A stretch of 64,000 bases of DNA from Cyclobacteriaceae bacterium (GCA_028285445.1 JANQPQ010000050.1:105737-169736), one strand, 5' to 3'; shown: positions 24,491 through 33,031, numbered from the stretch's first letter. The notes: generated by a model not told the origin, from the letters alone. Numbers and translations are program-made.

Positions 24491-25663
24491 CTAGTCTTTA
24501 ATAGGATGCCTCTTAAATGGCTTCGACTCGTCAAATAATTTTCTATAAGTGATGTGGGTTTTGCCAACATAACCTCCGACTTGTTCAACAACCCTAATCA
24601 TCTTAGGATTAAAGTCGCCAATCCAATTCATCTCATAGTCTTCATAGCGATAGTAATCCTCTTGAACCATCTTACGGGCAGCCATAATTAGCGCCCCTTC
24701 AACGCCCTTCTTTTGATGATCTGGAACAACGCCAAATACCAGCCCGAACATCTTCTTGCAGCTTTTGCGCCACTTGTGATAAACGAATTTCAGTTTACCA
24801 AGAAGATTCATCTTACCGTTTACATACTTGAATATCTGGTTTACTTCCGGTAGTGATATAAAGAAAGCTATCGGCTCACCATCATAATATCCAAACCAAA
24901 CAATTCTCTCGTCAATAATTGGCTTAAGTTGATAAATGACATGCTTGGCCTGGGCTGCAGTCATCTTGGGCACACCTTTATGCCCTGCCCATGCTTGGTT
25001 ATAAACTGTTCGAAACTCTTCCACATATCTATCTAAGTTCTTTAAGCGGAGATAGTCAAAAGAGTATTTGGGATCTTTCGCAATAATGTCAGCTTTGATC
25101 TGCAGCTTCTCATGTAGCGGATCAAGGGTTTTTCTGCAAAATGTGAGTTGCTTGAAATACGTTTGAAAACCGTATTTTTCGAACAATTCCTGATAATATG
25201 GCGGATTGTAATTACAGCGATAATTTGGTTCCCTGTCAAAGCCATCAACCAGCAAACCCCACCATTGATCCCGGTCTCCAAAATTAATTGGGCCGTCCAT
25301 GGCTTCCATGTCCCTTTCTTCCAACCATAATTTAGCCCGGTCGAATAGCATAGAGGCTGCTCCATAATCATTTATGCATTCAAAGAGCCCTACCCCACCG
25401 GTTAGTTGATCATTATCTTTCTTGGCTGTTTTGGGGCTAAAGAATGCAGCTATGCGTCCGATAGTTTTGCCCTTGTCATCGACCAAAATCCATCGAGAAC
25501 ACTGCCCTCCATTGCGGAAGTATTTGTTTTTTTTGGGATCAAACACATTCTCCACATCGACATCCAGGGGTCGTATCCAGTTCTTTTCGTTTTTGTAAAG
25601 GTCAATAGCCATGTACAAAAACCTCCGCGCATCTTTCTTATCTTTTACTTCTATTAGCTGCAT
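24491..25663 (-). CDS. GNAT-fold protein, function unknown
   Basis: A 390-residue soluble protein. The start is set at MQLIEVKDKKD; the frame stays open 61 codons further, but that part runs into the preceding kinase gene and reads as out-of-frame sequence. The C-terminal half has a GNAT-like acetyl-CoA site, VVPDHQKKGVEGALIMAA, followed by ENWIGDFNPKMIRVVEQ-type strands and KTHITYRKLF. The N-terminal half carries WIRPLDVDVENVFDP and MDGPINFGDRDQWWGLL, typical of a large Bacteroidota family known only as hypothetical or GNAT family proteins. It could be an acyl- or aminoacyl-transferase. It is paired with the VTT gene downstream. Confidence 0.75.
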   Translation of the reverse strand: MQLIEVKDKKDARRFLYMAIDLYKNEKNWIRPLDVDVENVFDPKKNKYFRNGGQCSRWILVDDKGKTIGRIAAFFSPKTAKKDNDQLTGGVGLFECINDYGAASMLFDRAKLWLEERDMEAMDGPINFGDRDQWWGLLVDGFDREPNYRCNYNPPYYQELFEKYGFQTYFKQLTFCRKTLDPLHEKLQIKADIIAKDPKYSFDYLRLKNLDRYVEEFRTVYNQAWAGHKGVPKMTAAQAKHVIYQLKPIIDERIVWFGYYDGEPIAFFISLPEVNQIFKYVNGKMNLLGKLKFVYHKWRKSCKKMFGLVFGVVPDHQKKGVEGALIMAARKMVQEDYYRYEDYEMNWIGDFNPKMIRVVEQVGGYVGKTHITYRKLFDESKPFKRHPIKD

Positions 25664-25754
25664 GGCTGGCAAGTTTGATGTGCCCTTTGAAAAAGGGATT
25701 GCCAATATAACCAAAGAAATGCTATTGAGGTTTGGCCTCTCGGAAAAAGATAGT

Positions 25755-27566
25755 TTAAGCCAAGTTGGGAATGGTAATTTCGAAGCAAGTGCCTTCACCT
25801 CCCCTGCTTTCAATCTTAATCTCCCCTTCCAACATGTGAACGGCATTCTTCACAATATATAATCCCAGCCCGGATCCTACCGAAGACTCCGTCGCTCGGT
25901 AAAACATATCATAAATATGGGGCAGAAATTCACTGGCTATACCAATACCATTATCGGCAAACTTTAATACGGCGGCTGTTTTAGTTACTACTATCTCAAG
26001 GTGAATATGATTCTCCTTTTTAGATGGATCGCTGTATTTGATTGCATTAGAAATGAGGTTCCTGAAGATCTCTTCAATTCTCCATTTATCGCTATAGAAG
26101 GCCTCTCCGGAAATGTTAGTTTTCCGCTGCACTCTGCCTGACTGTGGCAGGTGATCTAACTCTCCAAAAGTTGACTCTATAATTGTTTGGAAATCGATCT
26201 CGTTTCTGCTTACAGCTTGCTTTAGGTTTTTTGCGTGACTAAGAATATCCCTGATAAACCCATCCATCTGGTTTATCTGACCTTCCATTAGTTCTATGTA
26301 CTTACTAATTTCATTCTGATTGGTGCCGAGTTTTGTCAGGTTTATCAACCCCAGCAGCGATGTAAGTGGGGCCCGAAGGTCGTGAGAGACTTTGTACACG
26401 AAATGATCTAACTCTTCATTTCTAATCCTAAGCTGTTCTTCCGCTTGCTTCCTTTTGGATATATCTACATAAATACCATAGATACCGATAATTTCCTCAT
26501 CAAGCCTTACTGGCACCCCATAGATTAGGACTGGTATCAGTTTGCCATCCTTATGTCGTCGAATTGACTCTATATGACGAACTTTCCCACCTCCAGTGGT
26601 TTCGTTTATTAAGCTGGCTTCTTCCTGATATATCTCCGGCACAATTACTTCGTTCAGCTTTTTTCCGAACATTTCTTCCGGGGAATAACCGAATATTTCG
26701 GTGAAACCATCATTGCTTTTTGCCACCCGATAGTTTTCATCCAACATCACTATTCCCAGCGGCGACATACTAAAGAGCTGATGAAAAAGCTTCTCATTCC
26801 TCTTTAATTGCTCTTCTGCCTTGCGAGATGAAGTTACATCTCTGATTATATTCTGAATCGCAGGTTTACCCTCGTATTCGTAAGGTAGGCCCGCCACTAC
26901 CGCCTCTATCTCTACCCCATCTCTTCTAATGAGCTTTTCATGCAGCGCTACGGCCGGTTCCCTGTCAACCAAAACTTTCTTCATTCGCTCCCTAACTACT
27001 TCCAGGCAGTCGGGATGAATAAATTGCAAAATTGGTTCGCCCAGCATTTCCTCCTCGTTAGAATAGCCTAGCATCTCAGCAGCATAGCGGTTGGCAAAAA
27101 CAACCTTGCCCTCGCAATGTATGGCCATCGCCAAAGGTGAAACTGTGGCAACATCTTCAGCCGCTATTTTATAAGCCTCCGATTTAGTTTGTTTCTTGCG
27201 ATGCGTCACATCCCGAACTATACCAACCACGCCATTTACACCACCGCTATCGTTAGTAATTGGCGAATATGAAGTTTCATAATGACGGCTGGTATTGGGA
27301 GAACCATTTGGCACAAGTAGGTTTTTGCCTACCGTACTTTTACCATCTAAAGCCTCATTGATAAATGACTCTTCTTGAGATCCCTTAATAAAAGGAAGGA
27401 CATCGAAAATATTATCACCAGGCTCTGAGATTTCAAGGTCGAAAAAGGTCTCAAAGGCCTCATTCCAAACAGTAAGATGGCCATTGGTATCTATAGCAAA
27501 CACACCATCAGTACTGTTGGAGAAGAGCTCGGTTAGGGTGTTAGTCAAATCTCCTGTTCTGCCCAC
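25755..27566 (-). CDS. Cytosolic multi-PAS sensor histidine kinase (orphan)
   Basis: A 603-residue kinase with no membrane segment or signal peptide. Three PAS domains in a row (about 8-123, 130-248 and 255-374), each ending in a PAC-like VRDVTHRK, IIRDVTSSRK or VDISKRK, precede the dimerisation helix with phosphoacceptor H395 in YKVSHDLRAP. The N box (ISNAIKYSD), DNGIGIA and GSGLGLYI of the ATP site are intact. No response regulator is adjacent. Its kinase core is very close in style to that of the membrane kinase at 14184-15890, suggesting related paralogues. PAS ligands are unknown; a cytosolic redox or metabolite signal is plausible. Confidence 0.92.
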   Translation of the reverse strand: MGRTGDLTNTLTELFSNSTDGVFAIDTNGHLTVWNEAFETFFDLEISEPGDNIFDVLPFIKGSQEESFINEALDGKSTVGKNLLVPNGSPNTSRHYETSYSPITNDSGGVNGVVGIVRDVTHRKKQTKSEAYKIAAEDVATVSPLAMAIHCEGKVVFANRYAAEMLGYSNEEEMLGEPILQFIHPDCLEVVRERMKKVLVDREPAVALHEKLIRRDGVEIEAVVAGLPYEYEGKPAIQNIIRDVTSSRKAEEQLKRNEKLFHQLFSMSPLGIVMLDENYRVAKSNDGFTEIFGYSPEEMFGKKLNEVIVPEIYQEEASLINETTGGGKVRHIESIRRHKDGKLIPVLIYGVPVRLDEEIIGIYGIYVDISKRKQAEEQLRIRNEELDHFVYKVSHDLRAPLTSLLGLINLTKLGTNQNEISKYIELMEGQINQMDGFIRDILSHAKNLKQAVSRNEIDFQTIIESTFGELDHLPQSGRVQRKTNISGEAFYSDKWRIEEIFRNLISNAIKYSDPSKKENHIHLEIVVTKTAAVLKFADNGIGIASEFLPHIYDMFYRATESSVGSGLGLYIVKNAVHMLEGEIKIESRGGEGTCFEITIPNLA

Positions 27567-27709
27567 ACATTAAAATTATTCTCATTCTCCCACATCTCTC
27601 CCAGATAATATTTCTATAACCCACCGATGTAATATTTTACCACTTTTGTTGCTCTGATTGGATTATTTTGCTCTAATTCGGGTTTAGTATTAAAATAATC
27701 CTAATTGTA

Positions 27710-28927
27710 ATGCCTTCAAAAAAAGTAGAATTCACGAATTCACAGGGCGAATTACTCTCTGCTATCCTTGAAACACCGGTTGACAGAATAATAAAGAATT
27801 ACGCAATTTTTGCACATTGCTTCACCTGTTCTAAAAACCTTACAGCAGTCCGAAACATCTCCAGAACCTTAACTAACAAGGGAATTGCTGTGCTAAGTTT
27901 TGATTTCACCGGACTTGGCGATAGCGAAGGCGAATTTGCTGAGACAAATTTTTCCTCTAACATCAGCGATTTGCAATCTGCCTATGATTACCTGGCAGCT
28001 AACCATGCCCCACCTGAGCTGTTAGTAGGACATTCTTTGGGTGGAACAGCTGTGTTGGCGGCGGCACCAGGACTTTCGGGAATTAAAGCAGTAGCTACAA
28101 TTGGATCACCCGCCGACCCACCTCATGTTAAACACTTGTTTACTGAAGGATTAGACCAAATTGAAAATACCGGCTACGCCACCGTTTCGATAGGAGGCCG
28201 CCCATTCACCATCAAGAAACAATTCATATCAGACTTGGAAGAAAACAGCCTGGAAAAAGTGTTACCCTCACTCAATAAATCGCTGCTTATTTTCCACTCC
28301 CCACAAGACTCAATTGTCAGCATTGAAAACGCAACGAAAATTTATACCGCCTCAAAGCATCCCAAGAGTTTTATTTCCCTTGATGGGGCCGATCATCTTC
28401 TTTCGAATAGAGAGGATTCTACATATGTTGCTGAGGTTTTGGCAGGTTGGGCCTCTCGATACATTACGTTAAATGAACAACCGGAGCAAACTGCTTCGGG
28501 CAATCAGGTTAGTGTTACCACCGGCCCTGAAGGGTACACTACGGAAGTAATTACTGGCAGGCACAGTTTTGTTGCTGACGAACCCAAATCAGTTGGGGGC
28601 AAAGATTTGGGCCCAACTCCTTACGACTACCTTTTGACGTCTCTGGGAGCTTGCACCAGCATGACTCTGCGCATGTATGCAGATCGCAAGCAATGGGATT
28701 TACAAGAGGTTACAGTGCATTTAGACCATAATAAAATACATGCACAGGATTGTGCAGATTGCGAGACTAAGGAGGGAAAGATTGATGTGCTTTCCAGGGA
28801 ATTGGAAATAAAAGGAGATCTATCTGAAGAGCAGGTAAATAGATTGATGGAGATTGCTGATAGATGCCCGGTACACCGCACGTTACACTCTGAGATACAG
28901 GTGGAAACTTCATTAAGGGAAAAGTAG
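27710..28927 (+). CDS. Bifunctional alpha/beta hydrolase - OsmC fusion protein
   Basis: A 405-residue two-domain protein. Residues 1-250 are an alpha/beta hydrolase: nucleophile S109 in VGHSLGG, and D200 and H229 completing the probable triad. Residues 265-400 are an OsmC/Ohr-type domain with the peroxidatic pair C315 (SLGACTSMTLRMYAD) and C386 (DRCPVHRT), used in this family to reduce organic hydroperoxides with lipoyl or thiol partners. A further CADC near 348-351 lies in the OsmC part. Such fusions are known in Bacteroidota and other phyla. It ends tail to tail with the DJ-1 lipoprotein gene, one base apart. The hydrolase substrate is unknown. Confidence 0.92.
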   Translation: MPSKKVEFTNSQGELLSAILETPVDRIIKNYAIFAHCFTCSKNLTAVRNISRTLTNKGIAVLSFDFTGLGDSEGEFAETNFSSNISDLQSAYDYLAANHAPPELLVGHSLGGTAVLAAAPGLSGIKAVATIGSPADPPHVKHLFTEGLDQIENTGYATVSIGGRPFTIKKQFISDLEENSLEKVLPSLNKSLLIFHSPQDSIVSIENATKIYTASKHPKSFISLDGADHLLSNREDSTYVAEVLAGWASRYITLNEQPEQTASGNQVSVTTGPEGYTTEVITGRHSFVADEPKSVGGKDLGPTPYDYLLTSLGACTSMTLRMYADRKQWDLQEVTVHLDHNKIHAQDCADCETKEGKIDVLSRELEIKGDLSEEQVNRLMEIADRCPVHRTLHSEIQVETSLREK

Positions 28928-28928
28928 A

Positions 28929-29633
28929 TTACTTTATGATGTGGGGTATTTCATCGCCATCCCAATCGATAACCATACCTTTGCCCACTCCTATTGCGGC
29001 CTCTTTGCCGTACAAAACCTCCACTAAATAAAGGCAAGCCTCAAATGACTTGGCTCCACCCACGGAGGTCACGAGATTCCCATCGTGCACATAGCTTACC
29101 CCCTCATGCACCTTGAGATCTGGAAATGTTTGGCGGTACCTGCCAATATCATCAGGAAAAGTAGTCGACTCCTTCCCATCCACAAGGCCAGCTTTCGCAA
29201 GTACAAACGATCCATCACAAAGAGAAACATTGTAGAGCGTTTGAGATCCAACCTTTTCAACAAAAGAGATTAGCTCCCTATTTTCCAGATCGGTATCCAT
29301 GCTATGCTCGGCACTGGGGACTACAAGCACATCAATTGTGGGCAGGCTGTCGGCAGTTAAGGCATAGTCGGGAATTATGCGCAAGCCTTCAAAGGTGGTG
29401 ATAGTTTCGTTTGTGGGAGCCACAGTAAAAACACGCATCGCCGGATCAGCATGAAATATGGTATGATGGAATATATCCATAGCCGCAGTGAGTTCAGTAT
29501 TGTAAACCCCTTCTACGATCAGCAATCCTACATTTAGGACCTTATCCGGTGAATCAACTGGCAGTTTTTCTCCAGATTTTACTGAGCAACCGAAACCCAG
29601 TAACACCATTGAAATAATTGATAATGATTTCAC
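28929..29633 (-). CDS. DJ-1/PfpI family lipoprotein
   Basis: A 234-residue protein if started at the GTG that begins VKSLSIISMVLLGFGC, a compact lipoprotein signal with lipobox LGFGC and a possible ribosome site AGGAA ahead. The frame also offers an ATG at 29717, but that runs across the start of the divergent gene. The mature part is the DJ-1/PfpI fold with nucleophile elbow VSLCDGSFVLAKAGLVDG, matching the sensory domain of AraC-type GATase-like regulators, here without any DNA-binding domain. It would sit at the inner or outer membrane. The role could be glyoxalase, chaperone or binding; undecided. Its gene faces the hydrolase-OsmC fusion. Confidence 0.78.
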   Translation of the reverse strand: MKSLSIISMVLLGFGCSVKSGEKLPVDSPDKVLNVGLLIVEGVYNTELTAAMDIFHHTIFHADPAMRVFTVAPTNETITTFEGLRIIPDYALTADSLPTIDVLVVPSAEHSMDTDLENRELISFVEKVGSQTLYNVSLCDGSFVLAKAGLVDGKESTTFPDDIGRYRQTFPDLKVHEGVSYVHDGNLVTSVGGAKSFEACLYLVEVLYGKEAAIGVGKGMVIDWDGDEIPHIIK

Positions 29634-29647
29634 AATTCCTACTTTTG
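29618..29647 (+). promoter_or_regulatory. Candidate promoter of the LamG-OmpA gene
   Basis: TTG at 29618-29620 and TACTTTTG at 29640-29647 with a 19-base spacer, the best -33/-7 pair in the window. Transcription would start near 29655, leaving a leader of about 60 bases. The elements lie across the start of the divergent DJ-1 gene. Confidence 0.5.
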
Positions 29648-29715
29648 TATTGCTATGCAGCCAAATTAGAAGCAAAAAATACAAAATTCGCAATTTGGAA
29701 CATAAAAGTCTGTAC

Positions 29716-31077
29716 ATGAGGAGGATAACACTTTTAATGCTGTTTATTGGATTGTTAACTACCTATCATGCCTTTGCACAAAAGGTAAATCTTGAACGAG
29801 GATTAATCGCCTATTATCCATTCAATGCCGATGCTAACGATCAAAGCGGCAACAATTTGAATGGTACCGTTACAGGGGCACAATTGCATGCTGATGTGCG
29901 ATGTGGCGATGGCGCTTATGAGTTTGATGGTAACGACCATATTGATTTTGGCCATAACGATAATTTCAATATGCCTTTCCGTGGGCTCACTGTATCATTC
30001 CTTTTTCAATGGACCGATCAGGCCCCTGAAGATTTCCAACTCCTGCTTGGCAAGTGGGCGTTCAATGCTGAAAGAGATCAATTTGCGGCATTCCTGACGG
30101 TACAAGAGAAATTGTCTTTCTCAGTAGCAGATGGAGAAGAGTTTGGCTATGGTATCTATAGCAAAACTAAAATTGAGCCCTATGAGTGGTATCATGTGGT
30201 ATTAGTATGGAATCGGTCAAAGAAAATGGGAATATTCGTAAATGGAGAGTTGGATAGAATAGGTGAGCAAAAGGGTGATGGGTTTAATACTGATTCTGAG
30301 GTGTCTTTAAAAGCGGGCAGGCAAATCGTTGGTCAAGACCGCCCTTACACAGGCTTCCTGGATGAAATTCGCATCTACAACCGCTCTCTTAGCATCGAAG
30401 AAATCAGGGCTCTGTACAGGCTTGATACCCAGGTTTGCAATCAGTTTACACTTAAGGGTTATGTAAGAAACAAGAATACAGATGAACCGATAGCGGCCAA
30501 TATCATTTTCACTGACCTTGAATCTGGTGACGAGTTTATCAATATTAACTCAGATGGCGAAACAGGCTATTATGAGACTAAGCTACCCATCGGCTATCAT
30601 TATGGGTTCCAAACTAAAGCTGAAGATTTCATCTCGATAGAACAAAATGATGTTAGCACGGAAAATGTGAAGCACAACGCTGTGATCGAGAAAAACATCT
30701 ACTTAATTCCGCTTGAAGTTGGTGGAACCGTGGAGCTGGAAAACATCTTCTTTGAGTTTAACAAAGCCACATTAAAAGAAGAATCATTCCCGGAGCTTGA
30801 CAGAGTACTTGAGCTTTTTGAGTTAGTTCCTGGACTGCGAGTCGAAATTGCTGGCCATACTGATTCACGAGGTGGTGATGATTACAATCTTAAGTTATCT
30901 ACAGATAGAGCAATGGCCGTGCGTGAGTATTTGCTGCAAAACAATGTAGATTCGGCACGAGTAGAAGCTCGCGGCTACGGCGAAACGGTGCCGGTTGCCT
31001 CTAATGACACTGATGAGGGCCGGCAGCAGAATAGACGAGTGGAGTTCAAAATCCTATCTAAAGGGGACGATCAGTGA
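29716..31077 (+). CDS. Secreted LamG - OmpA family outer-membrane/peptidoglycan protein
   Basis: A 453-residue exported protein, started at MRRITLLMLFIG, which begins a clean signal peptide (ending AFAQ). Residues about 25-225 are a LamG/concanavalin-type jelly-roll (YYPFNADANDQSGNNLNGT, GFLDEIRIYNRSLS), likely glycan-binding. About 240-330 is a carboxypeptidase-regulatory-like strand region (TLKGYVRNKNTDEPIAANI). The C-terminal 110 residues are an OmpA domain with IAGHTDSRGGDDYNLKLS and NRRVEF, which binds diaminopimelate of peptidoglycan. So it may link surface glycans to the cell wall. It overlaps the acetyltransferase gene by four bases. No type IX C-terminal sorting domain is visible. 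Confidence 0.86.
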   Translation: MRRITLLMLFIGLLTTYHAFAQKVNLERGLIAYYPFNADANDQSGNNLNGTVTGAQLHADVRCGDGAYEFDGNDHIDFGHNDNFNMPFRGLTVSFLFQWTDQAPEDFQLLLGKWAFNAERDQFAAFLTVQEKLSFSVADGEEFGYGIYSKTKIEPYEWYHVVLVWNRSKKMGIFVNGELDRIGEQKGDGFNTDSEVSLKAGRQIVGQDRPYTGFLDEIRIYNRSLSIEEIRALYRLDTQVCNQFTLKGYVRNKNTDEPIAANIIFTDLESGDEFININSDGETGYYETKLPIGYHYGFQTKAEDFISIEQNDVSTENVKHNAVIEKNIYLIPLEVGGTVELENIFFEFNKATLKEESFPELDRVLELFELVPGLRVEIAGHTDSRGGDDYNLKLSTDRAMAVREYLLQNNVDSARVEARGYGETVPVASNDTDEGRQQNRRVEFKILSKGDDQ

Positions 31078-31517
31078 CCTTGGTTATTGAGGTAATATCT
31101 GCTACAGATACATACCAGCTAAGGCATCAAGTACTGCGTCCCAATCAAACACTTAAGGACTGCAAGTATCCACTTGATTTCGAAGAATTATCGTTGCACC
31201 TGGGAGCCTTCGTTAACAACAAGCTAATCAGTGTTGGATCCTTCTATTACGAAAGGAATGATGCCTTTTCTGACAATGATCAGTATAGATTAAGGGGCAT
31301 GGCAACAAATCCAGAGTATCGAAGCCTTGGGGCAGGTTCGAAGATAATGCAACACGCCATTGACAATTTGGGCGAAAGGAACTCAGATGTACTTTGGTGC
31401 AATGCACGAATAACCGTGAGCGACTTCTATAAAAAGCTCGGAATGAAGGAACATGGGGAAGTTTTTGAAATTGAACCTATTGGGCCACACAAGCTAATGT
31501 ATGTCCGCTTCAAATAA
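31074..31517 (+). CDS. GNAT family N-acetyltransferase
   Basis: A 147-residue acetyltransferase starting with GTG inside the stop of the OmpA gene (GTGA overlap), so translation is probably coupled. The acetyl-CoA loop is in LRGMATNPEYRSLGAGSKIM, with the RxxGxG-type motif as RSLGAG, followed by the NARITVSDFYKKLGM helix and strand typical of the fold. Residues FEELSLHLGAF and SFYYERND fill the N-terminal half. The acceptor is unknown; small-molecule or protein N-acetylation is possible. It ends convergent with the methyltransferase gene with an eight-base overlap. Confidence 0.86.
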   Translation: MTLVIEVISATDTYQLRHQVLRPNQTLKDCKYPLDFEELSLHLGAFVNNKLISVGSFYYERNDAFSDNDQYRLRGMATNPEYRSLGAGSKIMQHAIDNLGERNSDVLWCNARITVSDFYKKLGMKEHGEVFEIEPIGPHKLMYVRFK

Positions 31518-32139
31518 TCTTTTTGAATTTCCAGCTATGGACCATGTCGTGGTAGAAGCATTGCCTACTACTCAAGTTCAAGCCCTTCTTCTGAAGACGT
31601 TGCTCAAAATGCTGCAACTGGTTGCTTTTTAGGCCAGCAGTAAGTCTAAAGAAAGCATACATTACTTTAATCAAAGCTACTTTCCAAAAGCGAAAGCCGG
31701 TATTTGTAGTGAGAGAAAAATCGGTTACCAACCAAATTCCCTCAGGTTTCAAGCTGTTTAATGCCTTGTCTTCAACCACTGACAACACCTCTTCGTCAAA
31801 TACATCCAGGAAGAAATTAGTGATTATACAATCAAATTGATCTAATTCCGCCCAATTCAGAAAATCATCATGAACAAATTCGACCTTCAGCTCAGAAACA
31901 TTTCGGCATTTTGCCAAATCAATCATTTTAGCCGACGAATCAATATAAACAACATCCAGGTGGCGTTGAAGAGCATCCAGCTCTTCAAGAATCCAGCCAG
32001 TACCGCCGCCAACAATAAGTACTCTGGACCCAGGTAATATATCATCCAGGAAAGCTCGCCGTGCATTCTTCAAATTATTGCCAAACACTAGCCAGGCAAG
32101 TTGGTCGTAGATTGGAGCCACCTTATTGAAGGAACTCAT
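31510..32139 (-). CDS. Class I SAM-dependent methyltransferase
   Basis: A 209-residue methyltransferase with the SAM-binding motif I VLIVGGGTGWILEELD, the acidic motif near VVYIDSSAKMIDLA, and FDCIITNFFLDVF, a standard Rossmann class I layout. No membrane segment. Its start overlaps the stop of the preceding UbiA-like gene by four bases (ATGA), a strong sign of coupled translation. In other systems a UbiA-type prenyltransferase paired with a methyltransferase makes quinones (MenA with MenG), so a methylated lipid or quinone-like product is a reasonable guess, but the pair is not MenA/MenG by sequence, and the real substrate is unknown. Confidence 0.85.
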   Translation of the reverse strand: MSSFNKVAPIYDQLAWLVFGNNLKNARRAFLDDILPGSRVLIVGGGTGWILEELDALQRHLDVVYIDSSAKMIDLAKCRNVSELKVEFVHDDFLNWAELDQFDCIITNFFLDVFDEEVLSVVEDKALNSLKPEGIWLVTDFSLTTNTGFRFWKVALIKVMYAFFRLTAGLKSNQLQHFEQRLQKKGLNLSSRQCFYHDMVHSWKFKKII

Positions 32140-32966
32140 GCAGCAAGAAATAGCGGATAGAAAAAAATTAAATCTCCAAAAATTCGATAGCGCTCTTGGG
32201 GCCCAAAGAATGAGGGTTTTAAGTGAATCAGGCTCAAAGTTGCTAACATGCAGAACAGAATCAGTTGTACCGCCAGATAGGGTCTGTCATATTGGAAGAG
32301 GAATCCGGTATGCATGCCACTGACCAGAATCAATGCTGATACCATCAGCAGCAATCTCTTCAACCATTCTTCGCCTAAATTCATTGCCAGTGATCCATGA
32401 CCATCAGCCTTGTCCGATTCCTTTTCGTAGCTGGAAAAAATTAGCATATTAAGAAAAGCAATTAAAGCGAATTGTAGGAAGAAAGTGAATACTTGTACAC
32501 CAATTGCCCCTTGGTACAAAGCGACTGGAGCAAGAAACACCCCCGCAGCGTAAAGGAATGCGGAAAGCAATTCCTTCAAATAACCTCTGAATACTGGCAA
32601 AGACTTTAGTAAAATGAAATAGATGATTGCTAGCACCATCAGAGTAATTCCCATTGAAAGAGTGCGCAAAGTAAGGCCCAGGAGGAGGTAGGCACAAACG
32701 CCAACCACCAGCACCCAAAATATAACAATGGGTTTGAAGTACTTCTGATGAAACTGATGGCGAGAGGAGGAGGCTTGATGCTTAACTCTTCTGGCATCAA
32801 TTAAATGATCCATAGTGTATAGCACCCAAACTGTAAGTCCCAAGAGGATAACTGTTGTGATTGGTAGGCCCACTCTCAAGTAGCCAGCCACGAACAGCGA
32901 ACCCACCATTGCACCTGCAGCTACATCGATACTAAGGTCTCTAATAATTTGATAGAATCGCCCCAT
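32136..32966 (-). CDS. UbiA-superfamily-like integral membrane protein
   Basis: A 276-residue protein with about eight hydrophobic segments. It carries two acidic patches in the places expected for UbiA prenyltransferases: MDHLIDARRVKH near 53-64, and YEKESDKADGHGSLAMN near 183-199, resembling the DxxxD-type Mg-diphosphate motifs but not in full consensus. UbiA enzymes transfer isoprenyl groups to aromatic or other acceptors in the membrane. The gene is translationally coupled to the downstream methyltransferase. It comes right after the atp terminator and its -7 element lies in the terminator's T tract. Which prenyl donor or acceptor is used cannot be told, and loss of catalysis is possible. 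Confidence 0.7.
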   Translation of the reverse strand: MGRFYQIIRDLSIDVAAGAMVGSLFVAGYLRVGLPITTVILLGLTVWVLYTMDHLIDARRVKHQASSSRHQFHQKYFKPIVIFWVLVVGVCAYLLLGLTLRTLSMGITLMVLAIIYFILLKSLPVFRGYLKELLSAFLYAAGVFLAPVALYQGAIGVQVFTFFLQFALIAFLNMLIFSSYEKESDKADGHGSLAMNLGEEWLKRLLLMVSALILVSGMHTGFLFQYDRPYLAVQLILFCMLATLSLIHLKPSFFGPQERYRIFGDLIFFYPLFLAA

Positions 32967-32976
32967 ACGTATCCTT

Positions 32977-32984
32977 CAAAAATA
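32977..32984 (-). promoter_or_regulatory. Candidate -7 promoter element of the UbiA-like - methyltransferase unit
   Basis: Minus-strand TATTTTTG (TAnnTTTG match), 11 bases before the UbiA-like start codon, formed by the end of the T tract of the atp terminator. The leader would be only a few bases. Confidence 0.38.
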
Positions 32985-32985
32985 A

Positions 32986-33013
32986 AAAAGCCCGCTTTTG
33001 CAAGTGGGCTTTT
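32986..33013 (-). terminator. Rho-independent terminator of the atp operon
   Basis: A ten-pair stem (AAAAGCCCGC with GTGGGCTTTT, one G-T pair) around an eight-base loop, followed on the minus strand by a long T-rich tract. It starts 19 bases past the atpG stop, so it ends the minus-strand atp transcript. It is the clearest terminator in the window. Confidence 0.85.
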
Positions 33014-33031
33014 GAAGTAATAATGTTTTGT

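Noticed and set aside
25664..25846. Longer start for the GNAT-fold gene (61 extra codons)
   Set aside because: It overlaps the end of the PAS kinase gene and reads as low-quality sequence before MQLIEVKDKKD, the likely true start.
29634..29717. ATG start of the DJ-1 lipoprotein at 29717
   Set aside because: It crosses the start of the divergent LamG-OmpA gene and puts a second hydrophobic stretch before the lipoprotein signal; the GTG at 29633 gives a compact signal. This remains uncertain.
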